NCBI RefSeq assembly: GCF_001639065.2
Contig: NZ_LQXO02000014.1
Coordinates: 326 to 64,325 of the forward strand
Reading direction: 5' to 3'
DNA from: Vibrio barjaei
Lineage (GTDB): Bacteria; Pseudomonadota; Gammaproteobacteria; Enterobacterales; Vibrionaceae
DNA length: 64,000 nt
The notes under the pieces were generated by a model. It worked only from the letters and a program-made list of their open reading frames with translations. It did not search any database and was not told the origin of the DNA. The position numbers were made by a program, and so were the translations under genes. Below are positions 1 to 10,683 of this stretch, piece by piece (within the stretch, counting starts at the first letter, position 1; each line of letters opens with the position of its first letter).

Positions 1-41
1 TATGTTCAATAAGAACAGTGTTATACAACACTTCGCAAGAA

Positions 42-134
42 TGGCGGTGAGGGAGGGATTCGAACCCTCGATACGGCTACAAACCGTATACTCCCTTAGC
101 AGGGGAGCGCCTTCAGCCTCTCGGCCACCTCACC
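42..134 (-). tRNA. serX: tRNA-Ser (anticodon GCU)
   Basis: Read on the minus strand this is a 93-nt class II tRNA. It starts GGTGAGGTGGCCGAG, has the anticodon loop CTGCTAA (anticodon GCU, serine AGC/AGU codons), a long variable arm typical of tRNA-Ser, a T loop GTTCGAATC, and an encoded 3' CCA at 42-44. The acceptor stem GGTGAGG pairs with CCTCACC. It lies downstream of csrA, as in other vibrios. The symbol follows common usage; identity as tRNA-Ser(GCU) is near certain. Confidence 0.97.
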
Positions 135-304
135 GTCTTGCGGAGGCACATATTACGATTTACCAAAAATAAGTCAAACATTTTCTTGGCAAAATTAGGA
201 AAAAACAGACTAAGCGTTGGCAATTTAACCAAACCACCATTTAATCGTAGCTTTCCTACACAAAATCCGACCTAGTGCCCCAGTTAAGCGACGAATTTTG
301 CGCA

Positions 305-330
305 ACAAAAAGGCCGGCATAACGCCAGCC
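305..330 (-). terminator. Rho-independent terminator after csrA
   Basis: On the minus strand a GGCTGGC/GCCGGCC stem (one G-U pair) with a short loop is followed by a run of T. It sits just past the csrA stop and separates csrA from the tRNA. Confidence 0.75.
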
Positions 331-343
331 CTCTCAGTTTGGA

Positions 344-541
344 TTAGTAGTTGCCTGAAGCAACGTTACCATTTCCTTTTTCCGCCTGAATGCGCATGTA
401 AATTTCTTCACGATGCACTGAAACTTCTTTGGGAGCGTTAACACCAATGCGAACTTGGTTACCTTTAACACCTAGTACAGTAACAGTGACTTCATCACCA
501 ATCATCAACGTTTCGCCAACACGGCGAGTCAAAATCAGCAT
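344..541 (-). CDS. csrA: Carbon storage regulator CsrA
   Basis: A 65-residue protein equal in length to other Vibrio CsrA/RsmA proteins. CsrA is a cytoplasmic homodimer that binds GGA motifs in mRNA leaders and controls translation or stability of carbon-metabolism, motility and virulence transcripts; it is antagonised by CsrB-type sRNAs. The N-terminal [10 protein letters not shown] and the segment VHREEIY, with Leu4 and the RNA-binding Arg44, are intact. The variable C-terminal tail is polar. It lies between lysC upstream and tRNA-Ser downstream, the usual Vibrio arrangement. Identification is certain. Confidence 0.98.
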   Translation of the reverse strand: MLILTRRVGETLMIGDEVTVTVLGVKGNQVRIGVNAPKEVSVHREEIYMRIQAEKGNGNVASGNY

Positions 542-633
542 TCTTTGCTCCTTGAGTATTCTCTAATTATCTTGCTACGAAACTTATTATCCAACAAAAG
601 TTATATTTTCGTAAACTATCTTATGAAAAGTAT

Positions 634-1821
634 TTACCCCAAATGTACCTGTTTTTCTTCTCTCATAACGGATTCACTGGTGATAATGTAGTTATCATGC
701 AGTACGTTAGCCGCTTTGTCGATAGCCCCCGGTTCCATTACTAACGTAATTGAGTGCTTATCCTCACAAAAGTGTAGAACAGATATGTCTGATAAGTTGA
801 GAAGTTGTTGATATTGTGATGCTTGCGCCTTTGCATCGGCGCCCACAAGTGTCAATAACGCGACCTCTTGAGTCGCTACCACTTTATCATCGATAACCAG
901 TCGAAGCTTATCGCAACACTCTGGGCCCACTAACAACTGCTTGTAGGTGGAATCTGTCACCCAATGGCAATCATCAACCCCTAGCATTTGACGCTGTTTG
1001 TCAACGATATCAGCGTGCTCTGCCATCACGCTTAGCGCCATCATTTGTTTTCGGACTGCTAAACCACTAATCCCAGGCCTCGACTCCATGCCAGCGACTA
1101 AGGTCCCTTCGCCCAGTTCGAAACTTGACAACACACGAAGCGGCACTTGATGTTTCCATGCATAAGCAACACAAGGTAAATGTAAGACTTTCGCCCCCTT
1201 ATGTGCCATTTCATGCATGGTAGGAAAATCAATGGTATGAAGCTTTTCTGCTTTACTGACAATTCTTGGGTCGCAACTATAAACGCCATCAACGTCTGTG
1301 AATATCTGACACTCTTGAGCTTCAAGCGCTCCGGCTAACGCGACCGCCGTCGTATCAGAGCCACCCCGACCTAAAGTCGTAATGTCACCAATTTCGTTCA
1401 CGCCTTGAAAGCCCGCCACAATGACAATTTTGTCCTGAGCCAAATAGTCATCAATCACACTGGTATCGATACTACTAATCGTTGCGTTGTTGTGGTGGTT
1501 GTTGGTGGTAATTCTCGCCTGCCCGCCAGTAAGAGAAACCGCAGCGTGTCCAAGTTTACTTAACGTCATGGATAGCAATGCCATAGAAATTTGCTCACCG
1601 GCAGATAACAAGACATCCAGTTCACGAACATTGGGTACTTTGTCGATCTGTTTAGCCAGTTCAACCAATCGATTGGTTTCTCCTGACATCGCAGATACGA
1701 CGACAACAACTTGTTTGCCCGACGCTTTAGCTCGAATTACGTGCTCTGCAACATTATGAATGCGTTCTACAGAGCCAACAGAAGTTCCACCGAACTTTTG
1801 CACGATTAGTGGTCTTTTCAC
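634..1821 (-). CDS. lysC: Aspartate kinase (aspartokinase)
   Basis: Phosphorylates L-aspartate, the first step toward lysine, threonine, methionine and diaminopimelate. The amino-acid kinase domain begins with KFGGTSVG (residues 9-16) and contains the GRGGSDTTA substrate loop; the C-terminal ~130 residues form the ACT-type regulatory region. At 395 aa it is the shorter monofunctional class found beside csrA in vibrios, shorter than E. coli LysC (about 449 aa), so its feedback inhibitor cannot be assumed. The start is GTG at 1821, preceded by AAGG. No lysine riboswitch is recognisable in the ~170 nt leader, although a GCGGCCAATTTGGCCG hairpin lies there. It follows alaS and is probably transcribed separately. 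Confidence 0.95.
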   Translation of the reverse strand: MKRPLIVQKFGGTSVGSVERIHNVAEHVIRAKASGKQVVVVVSAMSGETNRLVELAKQIDKVPNVRELDVLLSAGEQISMALLSMTLSKLGHAAVSLTGGQARITTNNHHNNATISSIDTSVIDDYLAQDKIVIVAGFQGVNEIGDITTLGRGGSDTTAVALAGALEAQECQIFTDVDGVYSCDPRIVSKAEKLHTIDFPTMHEMAHKGAKVLHLPCVAYAWKHQVPLRVLSSFELGEGTLVAGMESRPGISGLAVRKQMMALSVMAEHADIVDKQRQMLGVDDCHWVTDSTYKQLLVGPECCDKLRLVIDDKVVATQEVALLTLVGADAKAQASQYQQLLNLSDISVLHFCEDKHSITLVMEPGAIDKAANVLHDNYIITSESVMREEKQVHLG

Positions 1822-1988
1822 CAGTCTTCACCTTCCCAAGACAACTTTACATTGTCGATTTTTGAAATTACGGCCAAATTGGCCGCTCCCTTATAGTAAG
1901 CGACGTCCGCACGCACACTTATTAAATCATCTTTACAGTAGAGCATTATGCAATTGATTTTTTAAATACATCGAGACCAAAAGCAACA

Positions 1989-2018
1989 ATGCCCAATCAA
2001 CGTACATTGATTGGGCAT
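1989..2018 (-). terminator. Hairpin after alaS
   Basis: A perfect 12-bp inverted repeat (ATGCCCAATCAA and its complement, 6-nt loop) starts about 20 nt after the alaS stop. The T tract on the minus strand is interrupted (ATTGTTGCTTTT), so termination may be partial. Confidence 0.6.
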
Positions 2019-2039
2019 TTTATGATGTCGATTAGCGCG

Positions 2040-4625
2040 TTATAGACGCTCTTCTAACCAGGTACGAATCGATTTTAACGCTTCAGGAAGCGCTTCAACA
2101 TCAGAGCCCCCTGCTTGTGCCATGTCAGGACGACCACCGCCCTTACCGCCAACTTGCTCAGCAACCATCTTAACAAGGTCGCCTGCTTTTACTTTGCCTG
2201 TAAGGTCTTTCGTCACACCCGCAATCAAACCAATTTTGCCATCTGCTACGTTCGCAATAAACGCAATACCGCTGCCCATTTGGTTTTTCGCATTGTCCAT
2301 CATAGTACGAAGGTTCTTGCTATCTGCCCCTTCTAGAGCAGCAACAAGAACTTGCGTACCCGCAATCTCTTCTACTTTGCCCATAATGTTGGCACTTTCA
2401 ACCGCTGCAAGTTTATCTTTCAGTTGCTGAATCTCTTTTTCTAATGACTTAGCTTTACTTGCCGCATCAGTTAGTTTCTCTTCATATTGAGAAGCTTGAG
2501 CTTCGATAGCATCTAGTGCGGCTTCACCAGTCACGGCTTCGATACGACGAATACCAGCTGCAATACCACCTTCCGATGTAATCTTGAATAGACCAATATC
2601 ACCCGTATTGCTTGCGTGAATACCACCACAAAGCTCAGTTGAGAAGTCGCCCATAGATAGAACACGAACTTCATCATCGTACTTCTCACCAAACAGAGCC
2701 ATCGCTCCTTTGGCTTTCGCTGACTCGATATCCATCACGTTAGTTTCAATAACGTGGTTAGTGCGAATCTGCGCGTTAACTAGACGTTCAACTTCTTTGA
2801 TCTCTGCTTTCGTCATCGCTTCTAAGTGAGAGAAGTCGAAACGTAAGTTATCAGGCTTCACCAAAGAACCTTTCTGTGTAACGTGCTCACCAAGTACTTG
2901 GCGCAGTGCAGCGTGCAACAAGTGAGTTGCAGAGTGGTTCAATGAGATAGCAGCACGACGCTGTGCATCAACGATCGCATCGACTTCATCACCTTTTGCT
3001 AGAACACCTTCGACAAGCTCACCGTGGTGTGCAATCGCGTTGCCCAGTTTTTGGGTATCTTCTACTTTGAATAGACCAGCCGCTGTTTTCAGTACACCTG
3101 CGTCACCACACTGACCACCTGACTCTGCATAGAACGGCGTTTGTTCTAGCACCACAATTGCTTTGTCACCCGCTGATAGCGCATCAACTTCTGCGCCTTC
3201 AACAAACATAGCAGCAACAGAACTTGAACCTTCTGTGCCTGTGTAACCGCAAAATTCAGTGTCGGTATCGACTTTAATCGCAGCATTGTAGTCCGTGCCA
3301 AACTGACCGGCTTCACGAGCACGCTGACGCTGTGCTTCCATCGCTTTCTCAAAGCCTTCTTCATCGATAGTAAACTCACGTTCACGAGCTACATCGTTAG
3401 TTAGATCTGCTGGGAAGCCGTAAGTGTCATAGAGCTTGAATACTGTCTCGCCATCAAGAACCTTTTCATCACCAAGGTTATCAAGAGCTTCTGTCAGGAT
3501 TGTCATACCACGTTCAAGAGTACGCCCGAAGTTCTCTTCCTCGATGCGAAGTACTTTTTCGACAACTGCTTGTTGCTTCTTAAGTTCTTCGCCCGCACTC
3601 CCCATAACAGAGGCAAGAGTACCAACAAGTTTGTGGAAGAATGCACCTTGCGCACCGAGCTTGTTACCGTGACGAACTGCACGACGAATGATACGACGTA
3701 ATACGTAACCACGACCTTCGTTAGATGGCATCACACCGTCAACGATTAGGAATGAACATGAACGGATATGATCTGCAATTACGCGTAGAGATTGGTTTGA
3801 TAAATCTTGGTAACCAATGACTTCAGCAGCAGCTTTGATCAATGTTTGGAACACATCGATTTCGTAGTTTGAGTGAACGCCTTGCATGATGGCAGAAATA
3901 CGCTCAATACCCATACCAGTATCAACCGATGGTTTAGGTAGCGGTTCCATAGTACCGTCTGCATGACGGTTGAACTGCATAAATACGTTATTCCAGATCT
4001 CGATGAAGCGGTCACCATCTTCTTCAGGAGTACCAGGACGACCACCCCAGATGTGCTCACCGTGATCATAGAAAATTTCTGTACATGGACCACAAGGACC
4101 AGTATCACCCATTTGCCAGAAGTTGTCTGACTCGTATGGCTTGCCACCTTTCTTGTCGCCAATGCGAACAATGCGATCCGCTGGCACGCCAATTTGCTTG
4201 TTCCAGATTTCAAACGCTTCATCGTCGGTTTCATAAACCGTGACAAGTAGGCGATCTTTTGGCAGTTTCAACGTTTCTGTTAAGAACTCCCAAGCAAAGC
4301 TGATAGCATCTTCTTTGAAGTAGTCACCAAAGCTGAAGTTACCCAGCATCTCAAAGAAAGTATGGTGACGAGCAGTGAAGCCAACGTTCTCAAGGTCGTT
4401 GTGCTTACCACCAGCGCGAACACAACGCTGGGCCGTAGTGGCACGAGTGTAGTTACGCTTTTCTAAACCAAGGAAACAGTCTTTAAACTGGTTCATACCG
4501 GCGTTGGTGAAAAGCAGAGTTGGGTCATCGTGTGGAACCAACGATGAACTGTCTACGATTTGGTGCCCTTTGCTCTCAAAGAACTTAAGGAACGCGTTGC
4601 GAACCTCGTCTGTGCTCATGTACAT
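2040..4625 (-). CDS. alaS: Alanine--tRNA ligase
   Basis: Cytoplasmic class II synthetase that charges tRNA-Ala and edits misacylated Ser/Gly. The N-terminal catalytic core is clear ([16 protein letters not shown] and the following [16 protein letters not shown]). The editing domain carries the zinc motifs HSATH (about residue 565) and CGGIH (about 665), and the C-Ala tail ends with the glycine-rich GGKGGGRPD segment. The 861 aa are close to the E. coli length of 876. An AGGAAGAG ribosome site precedes the first ATG; a second ATG two codons later (4619) is also possible. It is the gene after recX on the same strand, a conserved recA-recX-alaS order. Confidence 0.97.
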   Translation of the reverse strand: MYMSTDEVRNAFLKFFESKGHQIVDSSSLVPHDDPTLLFTNAGMNQFKDCFLGLEKRNYTRATTAQRCVRAGGKHNDLENVGFTARHHTFFEMLGNFSFGDYFKEDAISFAWEFLTETLKLPKDRLLVTVYETDDEAFEIWNKQIGVPADRIVRIGDKKGGKPYESDNFWQMGDTGPCGPCTEIFYDHGEHIWGGRPGTPEEDGDRFIEIWNNVFMQFNRHADGTMEPLPKPSVDTGMGIERISAIMQGVHSNYEIDVFQTLIKAAAEVIGYQDLSNQSLRVIADHIRSCSFLIVDGVMPSNEGRGYVLRRIIRRAVRHGNKLGAQGAFFHKLVGTLASVMGSAGEELKKQQAVVEKVLRIEEENFGRTLERGMTILTEALDNLGDEKVLDGETVFKLYDTYGFPADLTNDVAREREFTIDEEGFEKAMEAQRQRAREAGQFGTDYNAAIKVDTDTEFCGYTGTEGSSSVAAMFVEGAEVDALSAGDKAIVVLEQTPFYAESGGQCGDAGVLKTAAGLFKVEDTQKLGNAIAHHGELVEGVLAKGDEVDAIVDAQRRAAISLNHSATHLLHAALRQVLGEHVTQKGSLVKPDNLRFDFSHLEAMTKAEIKEVERLVNAQIRTNHVIETNVMDIESAKAKGAMALFGEKYDDEVRVLSMGDFSTELCGGIHASNTGDIGLFKITSEGGIAAGIRRIEAVTGEAALDAIEAQASQYEEKLTDAASKAKSLEKEIQQLKDKLAAVESANIMGKVEEIAGTQVLVAALEGADSKNLRTMMDNAKNQMGSGIAFIANVADGKIGLIAGVTKDLTGKVKAGDLVKMVAEQVGGKGGGRPDMAQAGGSDVEALPEALKSIRTWLEERL

Positions 4626-4772
4626 GCAGCTCTTCCTGAAATAATTCGAGTTAGATTTTGGGGACGTATTGTAACCCCATGAGTAAGGATTCGCCTAGTA
4701 TTCTGGTAAAAAAGGCAGGAAACTGGAAGAAATTAGAGATTAATCGCGTTAGGACAAGTGGTTGCAGGTGAA

Positions 4773-5237
4773 CTAAGGATTCTCAAGTGCATTTAATGCA
4801 TAGTTAATCTGTTCAAATGTGTAACCTCGATACTGCAAAAAACGCACTTGTTTAGCGTATTCTTTTGGATCTTTTGATTTTCCGAGGCGAAACTTTTTCT
4901 CCGCTGTTGTTTTAGCCAACTCGAACCAGTCCACTTGCTCCTCTAACATCGCTTCATCAACGACAGAATCTGAGACACGCTTTTGGTTTAGTTCTTGGCG
5001 AATTCTACGCTCACCATGGCCCTTGTATACATGCTGACGAATTTGGCTCTTAGCAAAACGCAAGTCGTCCAAATAGCGACAATCACGACAAAAATCTAAC
5101 GCCGCTTCTACTTCAGATTCCTCGTAACCTTTAAAAGCAAGTTTTTGATAAAGCTCATACTCACCATGGTCGCGACGACTCAACAATTGAATCGCAGCTT
5201 CTTTCGCTGACAATGATGGCGGTTTTCGTTGAAACAT
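4773..5237 (-). CDS. recX: Regulatory protein RecX
   Basis: Small helical-repeat protein that binds RecA filaments and limits recombinase and coprotease activity. The protein is 154 aa from the ATG at 5237 (start [15 protein letters not shown]), the usual RecX length; an in-frame TTG at 5270 lies inside the recA terminator hairpin and is rejected. The typical features are the [15 protein letters not shown] opening, the central YLDDLRFA motif and RQELNQKRV. It lies directly after recA with a terminator hairpin between, so expression probably depends on recA read-through. Confidence 0.95.
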   Translation of the reverse strand: MFQRKPPSLSAKEAAIQLLSRRDHGEYELYQKLAFKGYEESEVEAALDFCRDCRYLDDLRFAKSQIRQHVYKGHGERRIRQELNQKRVSDSVVDEAMLEEQVDWFELAKTTAEKKFRLGKSKDPKEYAKQVRFLQYRGYTFEQINYALNALENP

Positions 5238-5269
5238 AGTCACTCGACGAACAAAGTACAGATACAACA

Positions 5270-5291
5270 AAGCCCTGCTCTGCAGGGCTTA
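5270..5291 (-). terminator. Terminator between recA and recX
   Basis: AGCCCTGC/GCAGGGCT stem with a 3-nt loop followed by TTTGTTG on the minus strand, about 20 nt after the recA stop. In other bacteria a leaky terminator here keeps recX far below recA. Confidence 0.8.
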
Positions 5292-5312
5292 TCTCAAGGA
5301 GGTTGTTAACGC

Positions 5313-6350
5313 TTACAACTCTTCAGCTGGCGCTTCACCTTGCTCTGGAGCTTCTTCCAGTGCCGGTGTTAGTAACATTTCACGAAGCTTCGCATCAATC
5401 GTTTGTGCTGCTTCTGGGTTTTCGCGAAGGAATTTACATGCGTTCGCTTTACCTTGACCGATCTTATCGCCGTTGTAGCTGTACCATGCACCCGCTTTTT
5501 CAACAAGCTTGTGCTTAACGCCTAGGTCAATAAGCTCGCCATAACGGTTGAAGCCTTGGCCGTATAGAATTTGAGTCTCAGCTTGTTTAAATGGTGCTGC
5601 AATCTTGTTCTTAACAACTTTGATGCGAGTTTCGTTACCAACAACCTCGTCACCTTCTTTGATAGAGCCAGTACGACGAATATCAAGACGAACAGACGCG
5701 TAGAACTTAAGTGCGTTACCACCTGTTGTCGTTTCTGGGTTACCAAACATCACACCAATCTTCATACGGATTTGGTTGATGAAGATACACATACAGTTAG
5801 ACTGCTTAAGGTTACCAGTTAGCTTACGCATCGCTTGAGAAAGCATACGCGCTTGAAGACCCATGTGGCTATCGCCCATTTCACCTTCAATCTCTGCTTT
5901 TGGCGTTAGAGCCGCAACAGAGTCGACCACCATCACGTCAATAGCACCAGAGCGTGCTAGTGCGTCACAGATTTCAAGTGCTTGTTCACCGGTATCTGGC
6001 TGAGACACCAATAGCGCATCGATATCAACACCTAACTTCTTCGCGTAAACAGGGTCTAGCGCGTGCTCAGCATCAATAAACGCACAGGTTTTACCTGCTT
6101 TTTGAGCAGCGGCAATACACTCAAGAGTAAGCGTTGTCTTACCAGATGACTCTGGACCGTAGATCTCAACGATACGACCCATTGGCAGGCCACCAGCGCC
6201 CAGCGCGATATCAAGAGAAAGTGAGCCGGTTGAAATGGTTTCAACGTCCATGGTACGGTTATCACCAAGGCGCATAATCGAGCCTTTACCAAATTGCTTT
6301 TCAATCTGACCTAATGCAGCGGCTAACGCCTTTTGTTTATTCTCGTCCAT
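5313..6350 (-). CDS. recA: Recombinase RecA
   Basis: ATP-dependent strand-exchange protein and LexA coprotease, central to homologous recombination and the SOS response. Starting at the ATG at 6350 (GGAG seven bases upstream) it is 345 aa; an upstream in-frame GTG at 6362 overlaps the ribosome site and is rejected. The Walker A motif GPESSGKTT is at 65-73, the Walker B region reads [10 protein letters not shown], and the tail is acidic (ending [14 protein letters not shown]), as in enteric and Vibrio RecA. It is SOS-controlled by the LexA box at 6462-6481 and followed by recX. Confidence 0.99.
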   Translation of the reverse strand: MDENKQKALAAALGQIEKQFGKGSIMRLGDNRTMDVETISTGSLSLDIALGAGGLPMGRIVEIYGPESSGKTTLTLECIAAAQKAGKTCAFIDAEHALDPVYAKKLGVDIDALLVSQPDTGEQALEICDALARSGAIDVMVVDSVAALTPKAEIEGEMGDSHMGLQARMLSQAMRKLTGNLKQSNCMCIFINQIRMKIGVMFGNPETTTGGNALKFYASVRLDIRRTGSIKEGDEVVGNETRIKVVKNKIAAPFKQAETQILYGQGFNRYGELIDLGVKHKLVEKAGAWYSYNGDKIGQGKANACKFLRENPEAAQTIDAKLREMLLTPALEEAPEQGEAPAEEL

Positions 6351-6461
6351 TACTTTCTCCACAACTATCCTTTACGGATATAGGCTCTACGCAAGTTACT
6401 TGCTTTGGCAGTTTTCTAATTAGTGAGCGATGCATAAAAGCATCGCGATATGGTTTTATTA

Positions 6462-6481
6462 TACTGTTGATTCATACAGTG
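6462..6481 (-). promoter_or_regulatory. LexA (SOS) box of recA
   Basis: TACTGT-TGATTCAT-ACAGT matches the gammaproteobacterial LexA operator CTGT-N8-ACAG exactly in both half sites (6464-6467 and 6476-6479). It lies about 110 bp upstream of the recA start codon, where the promoter should be. Confidence 0.93.
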
Positions 6482-6547
6482 TCTATACCTGTATGAAAAT
6501 TTTTCCGACACAAACAGCAAATCGTTGATGCCGCGAGTGTTATTTTG

Positions 6548-7048
6548 TTAACAATAAGGTTCGTCTTCCAATACGTGACGATACAATATCAATAGTGCAT
6601 GCATTACAGCTTGCTGACGCACTGCGACTCGGTCACCTTCAAACAAACAGGTTTCGACTTTGAGCCAGCCTTGTTGCGAAGCCCAAGCAAAACAAACGGT
6701 TCCTACTGGCTTGTCTTCACTTCCCCCTCCTGGACCAGCAATACCACTGATGGCAAGGCTAAGCGTCCCTTTAGAGTGCTGCAGCGCCCCTTGTGCCATT
6801 TCGACAACAACGGCTTCACTCACCGCTCCATTCTGTCCAAGGGTTTCAGTTGCGACGCCAAGCATATCGATTTTTGCGTCGTTGCTGTACGTAACAAATG
6901 CTCGATCAAACCACGCAGAACTGCCCGCAATATCAGTAATTGCCGTCGCCACACCGCCGCCAGTACAAGACTCCGCGGTCACAAGAATATGATCTTTCTG
7001 TTCGAGTAACGCGCCTAGGTTAAAACTTAACTCTTCAATAGTGTTCAT
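6548..7048 (-). CDS. pncC: Nicotinamide-nucleotide amidohydrolase (CinA C-terminal type)
   Basis: Deamidates NMN to NaMN in pyridine nucleotide recycling. The 166 aa correspond to the stand-alone CinA C-terminal domain, with the signature TAESCTGGGVATAITDIAG near the N-terminus, FVTYSNDAK, and the glycine loop GIAGPGGG with downstream PVGTV. The MocF-like CinA N-terminal domain is absent, as in E. coli PncC (YgaD). It sits upstream of recA, a conserved position, but is not SOS-linked here: no LexA box precedes it. It is divergent from mutS. Confidence 0.95.
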   Translation of the reverse strand: MNTIEELSFNLGALLEQKDHILVTAESCTGGGVATAITDIAGSSAWFDRAFVTYSNDAKIDMLGVATETLGQNGAVSEAVVVEMAQGALQHSKGTLSLAISGIAGPGGGSEDKPVGTVCFAWASQQGWLKVETCLFEGDRVAVRQQAVMHALLILYRHVLEDEPYC

Positions 7049-7183
7049 CTAGCAAACTCCTAAACAACTCAATGTTTGACAACGACCCCAAGCCATAGAG
7101 CCACTTTTTTATATTCCCTTTTCGCTCACGTCGGTTTCACGTATCCTAAGCAGCAATTGAAACAAGCAGCTAAAGATGTGACA

Positions 7184-9745
7184 GTGAAAGCGGAACAAAA
7201 ACATACGCCAATGATGCAGCAATATCTGAAACTCAAAGCCGAGAATCCAGATATCCTGCTTTTCTACCGAATGGGTGATTTTTACGAGCTCTTTTATGAC
7301 GACGCGAAACGCGCGTCTCAACTGCTCGATATTTCTCTAACCAAACGGGGCGCATCCGCGGGCGAGCCGATTCCAATGGCTGGTGTCCCTTTCCATGCCG
7401 TGGAAGGCTACTTAGCAAAACTGGTTCAACTGGGCGAATCTGTCGCTATTTGCGAGCAAGTTGGCGACCCAGCTACCAGTAAAGGTCCAGTAGAGCGTCG
7501 CGTGGTTCGAATTGTCACGCCAGGAACCGTTTCAGATGAAGCCTTACTATCGGAACGATTGGATAACCTAATTGCCGCAATCTACCACCAAAACGGTAAA
7601 TTTGGCTATGCCACGCTAGATATTACCTCAGGTCGCTTTCAACTTTGTGAACCTAGTACCGAAGAAGCAATGTTGGCAGAGCTACAACGCACGGCACCTA
7701 AAGAGTTGTTATTCCCAGAGGATTTTGAACCCGTTGAACTGATGGCTAACCGCAATGGTAATCGCCGTCGTCCAATCTGGGAGTTTGAGATTGATACGGC
7801 AAGGCAGCAACTGAATCAGCAGTTTGGTACCAAAGATCTTATTGGGTTTGGGGTCGAGAAATGCGAACTCGGACTCTGCGCTGCAGGTTGCTTGATTCAG
7901 TACGTTAAAGATACTCAGCGCACGGCTTTACCACACATACGTTCATTGACTCTAGTTAGCCAAGACCAATCTGTGGTGCTTGATGCAGCCACGCGTCGCA
8001 ACCTTGAGTTAACTCAGAATTTGTCGGCTGGGCACGACAATACGCTGGCCGAAGTCTTGGATCACACCGCAACAGCAATGGGTAGCCGAATGCTGAAGCG
8101 CTGGATCCATCAACCGATGCGCTGTGTTAAGACCCTGAACTATCGCCTTGATGCTATCTCGGAACTCAAACAAGATGCGTTGTATACCGAGATCTCGCCT
8201 ACCTTGAAGCAAATTGGTGATATTGAGCGTATCTTGGCACGTTTGGCACTTCGCTCTGCAAGGCCACGAGATATGGCTCGATTACGCAGTGCTCTGAACC
8301 TTCTGCCCGAGCTAGCACTAAGTCTTGAAACCGTTGCTCACCCTTATTTGCAGCAACTAGCTCAATACTCCGCACCCATGGACAGCATGGCAGAACTGCT
8401 TGAGCGCGCTATCAAAGAAAACCCACCCGTAGTAATTCGTGATGGTGGCGTCATTGCTGATGGCTATAATGCCGAATTGGATGAGTGGCGTGATTTGGCC
8501 AACGGTGCGACAGCTTACCTTGAGAAACTGGAACTTGATGAGCGAGATCGTCACGGTATCGACACACTGAAAGTTGGTTACAACAATGTGCACGGCTTCT
8601 ACATTCAAGTCAGTCGTGGTCAAAGTCACCTAGTACCACCGCACTATGTGCGCCGCCAAACCTTGAAGAATGCTGAACGCTACATTATTCCTGAGTTAAA
8701 AGAGCATGAAGATAAAGTGCTTAACTCTAAGTCTAAAGCGTTGGCAATTGAGAAGAAGTTATGGGAAGGGCTGTTTGATTTGTTACTTCCTCAGTTAGAG
8801 CAACTGCAAAATCTAGCTTCAGCGCTATCGCAATTAGACGTTTTGCAAAACCTCGCCGAGCGAGCTGAAAGTCTCGATTATTGTCGCCCAGTCCTCAGCG
8901 ACAATGCGGGTATTCTGATTCAAGGTGGTCGCCACCCTGTCGTTGAACAGGTGATGGATGAACCATTCATTGCCAACCCAATCTCGCTCAACCCTGAGCG
9001 AAAAATGTTAATCATTACCGGCCCGAATATGGGTGGTAAGTCGACCTATATGCGTCAAACAGCCCTGATTGCGCTGATGGCTCATATTGGCTCTTATGTC
9101 CCTGCGGAATCTGCTGAAATCGGTTCACTGGATCGCATCTTTACGCGTATTGGCGCGTCCGATGATCTTGCTTCTGGTCGCTCTACGTTTATGGTCGAGA
9201 TGACCGAGACGGCAAACATCTTGCACAATGCGACAGAAAACAGCTTGGTGTTAATGGATGAAATCGGCCGTGGTACCAGCACCTATGATGGTCTATCGCT
9301 GGCGTGGGCAAGTGCTGAGTGGCTAGCGACCAAGGTCGGTGCTATGACCTTGTTTGCGACCCACTATTTTGAACTGACAGAAATGCCTAACCAGCTACCG
9401 CATCTCGCTAACGTTCACCTTGACGCGGTAGAGCACGGTGACTCCATCGCCTTTATGCACGCGGTTCAAGAAGGCGCGGCGAGTAAATCCTACGGCCTGG
9501 CCGTCGCCGGATTGGCCGGTGTCCCAAAAGCGGTCATAAAGAATGCGAGACAAAAACTAACCCAGTTGGAACAATTAGGTCAAAAGCCAACGGCCAACGA
9601 TTCTCCACAAGTCGACATTGCCAATCAGTTGAGTTTGATTCCAGAGCCAAGCGAAGTGGAAGAAGCACTGGCACAAATCGACCCAGACGATCTAACACCG
9701 AGACAAGCATTGGAAGAGTTATACCGCCTGAAACGTTTGTTATAG
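7184..9745 (+). CDS. mutS: DNA mismatch repair protein MutS
   Basis: ATPase that recognises mispairs and recruits MutL. I choose the GTG at 7184 ([15 protein letters not shown]), giving 853 aa as in related MutS proteins. The reading frame extends 36 codons upstream to a TTG at 7076, but that part lacks MutS similarity and lies in the divergent pncC promoter region. The Phe-X-Glu mismatch-reading motif is FYE at 33-35 (MGDFYELF). The Walker A motif GPNMGGKST is at about 613, followed by [12 protein letters not shown]. The C-terminal helices end [15 protein letters not shown], the clamp/tetramer region. Downstream, the rpoS gene that usually neighbours mutS in Vibrio is absent. Confidence 0.97.
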   Translation: MKAEQKHTPMMQQYLKLKAENPDILLFYRMGDFYELFYDDAKRASQLLDISLTKRGASAGEPIPMAGVPFHAVEGYLAKLVQLGESVAICEQVGDPATSKGPVERRVVRIVTPGTVSDEALLSERLDNLIAAIYHQNGKFGYATLDITSGRFQLCEPSTEEAMLAELQRTAPKELLFPEDFEPVELMANRNGNRRRPIWEFEIDTARQQLNQQFGTKDLIGFGVEKCELGLCAAGCLIQYVKDTQRTALPHIRSLTLVSQDQSVVLDAATRRNLELTQNLSAGHDNTLAEVLDHTATAMGSRMLKRWIHQPMRCVKTLNYRLDAISELKQDALYTEISPTLKQIGDIERILARLALRSARPRDMARLRSALNLLPELALSLETVAHPYLQQLAQYSAPMDSMAELLERAIKENPPVVIRDGGVIADGYNAELDEWRDLANGATAYLEKLELDERDRHGIDTLKVGYNNVHGFYIQVSRGQSHLVPPHYVRRQTLKNAERYIIPELKEHEDKVLNSKSKALAIEKKLWEGLFDLLLPQLEQLQNLASALSQLDVLQNLAERAESLDYCRPVLSDNAGILIQGGRHPVVEQVMDEPFIANPISLNPERKMLIITGPNMGGKSTYMRQTALIALMAHIGSYVPAESAEIGSLDRIFTRIGASDDLASGRSTFMVEMTETANILHNATENSLVLMDEIGRGTSTYDGLSLAWASAEWLATKVGAMTLFATHYFELTEMPNQLPHLANVHLDAVEHGDSIAFMHAVQEGAASKSYGLAVAGLAGVPKAVIKNARQKLTQLEQLGQKPTANDSPQVDIANQLSLIPEPSEVEEALAQIDPDDLTPRQALEELYRLKRLL

Positions 9746-9755
9746 TAGTAACGAC

Positions 9756-9790
9756 TTGCTCTCTTGCTGATGTTTTTAGCAAGAGAGCAA
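9756..9790 (+). terminator. Long hairpin after mutS
   Basis: A perfect 13-bp stem (TTGCTCTCTTGCT and its complement) with a 9-nt T-rich loop begins 10 nt after the mutS stop. No strong T tract follows on the plus strand, so it may act as an mRNA end-stabiliser or a weak terminator. It separates mutS from the convergent gene. Confidence 0.6.
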
Positions 9791-9860
9791 ACTCGATTGT
9801 GCACTCATAATTGTCATAACTAGCAATATCGTATGCCAGATAACAAGTAGAACTATATCG

Positions 9861-10661
9861 CTACATAGCTACATGAGTAACACAAAGTGACTGGCTTAAC
9901 GCCACATCAAATTCCTGCACTTGCCCATCTAAGTTCACAATCAGACTGTACAAATCATCTAGACTAGGCTGAGCCGGATCAGCATATTTAGGGGCTTCAA
10001 CCTGAAACAGAGCCGATGCTTGATGTGCTCGAACATCAATGGGTAGATGTAATGTCATACCATTAAATCTGACTGACGCCGACACCAAACCAGCACGGTA
10101 GGTGCGATAGTGAAGGTCGACTTTAAACTCACAGCCACCACCGTGGTGCCAGATTTGCTCCATTGCTACATGCTCTAATCTAACATGAGGAATAAACTGC
10201 AAATAAGGCATTTTCCACACACCGATACGCGTCTCGGTAGCTGGTTTGGTAACAGATAAAGAACACTGCGGCGCTTCATCAAGATCAATCAACAAGTCTT
10301 GTTCATCATACTCTAAGAACAAGATTTCAATGCGATTGGGTCCTTGCTGCAAATGGGCTCTTACTTCACGACGATATATCGCTTCACTGCCATCGCAATC
10401 CACCACCGCACGACCATTGATACGAACTTCTGCATAATGTTCAACACCACCGATCACCAAGTCGACAGCCGGATTCTGCAACTCTTCTTCAGTTAACTCA
10501 AAGTCATGCATGAGGTGCCATTCTTGGTTGGCAATCATTTCTTCGGTAAGCTCTGAAGGCAAGACCTGACTTAAAGCGCCTGGGAAAGAGAGATCATCTT
10601 GAGGTATAGAGAGATCAGTAAGGGGAGACAGTTGCCATAGGCCTGCCAAAATCTTTTTCAT
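9861..10661 (-). CDS. Orphan glycoside hydrolase family 2-like sugar-binding domain protein
   Basis: The 266 aa resemble the front half of family 2 beta-mannosidases. There is an N-terminal jelly roll with a LWQL opening, FPGALSQ, EWHLMHDFELTEEEL, then GGVEHYAEVRINGRAV and the NRIEILFLEY strand, followed by a GVWKMPYLQF segment and a second beta-rich, Ig-like part. The TIM barrel with the catalytic glutamates is missing, and the protein ends normally with a stop. I see no signal peptide, so it is probably cytoplasmic. It could bind a glycan, be a degenerate enzyme, or do something unrelated. It has its own promoter region (TATACT on the minus strand at 10693-10698) beside an FNR-like palindrome. 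The domain call rests on motif memory. Confidence 0.6.
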   Translation of the reverse strand: MKKILAGLWQLSPLTDLSIPQDDLSFPGALSQVLPSELTEEMIANQEWHLMHDFELTEEELQNPAVDLVIGGVEHYAEVRINGRAVVDCDGSEAIYRREVRAHLQQGPNRIEILFLEYDEQDLLIDLDEAPQCSLSVTKPATETRIGVWKMPYLQFIPHVRLEHVAMEQIWHHGGGCEFKVDLHYRTYRAGLVSASVRFNGMTLHLPIDVRAHQASALFQVEAPKYADPAQPSLDDLYSLIVNLDGQVQEFDVALSQSLCVTHVAM

Positions 10662-10669
10662 GGGGTGAA

Positions 10670-10683
10670 TTGACCTAGATCAT
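10670..10683 (-). promoter_or_regulatory. Possible FNR/CRP-family palindrome before the GH2-like gene
   Basis: TTGAC-CTAG-ATCAT matches the FNR consensus TTGAT-N4-ATCAA at 8 of 10 positions. It lies just downstream of a TATACT -10-like hexamer, the position of a repressor site. This is sequence resemblance only. Confidence 0.35.

Noticed and set aside
1822..1990. Lysine riboswitch before lysC
   Set aside because: The leader lacks the conserved lysine-aptamer cores; only a simple GCGGCCAATTTGGCCG hairpin is present.
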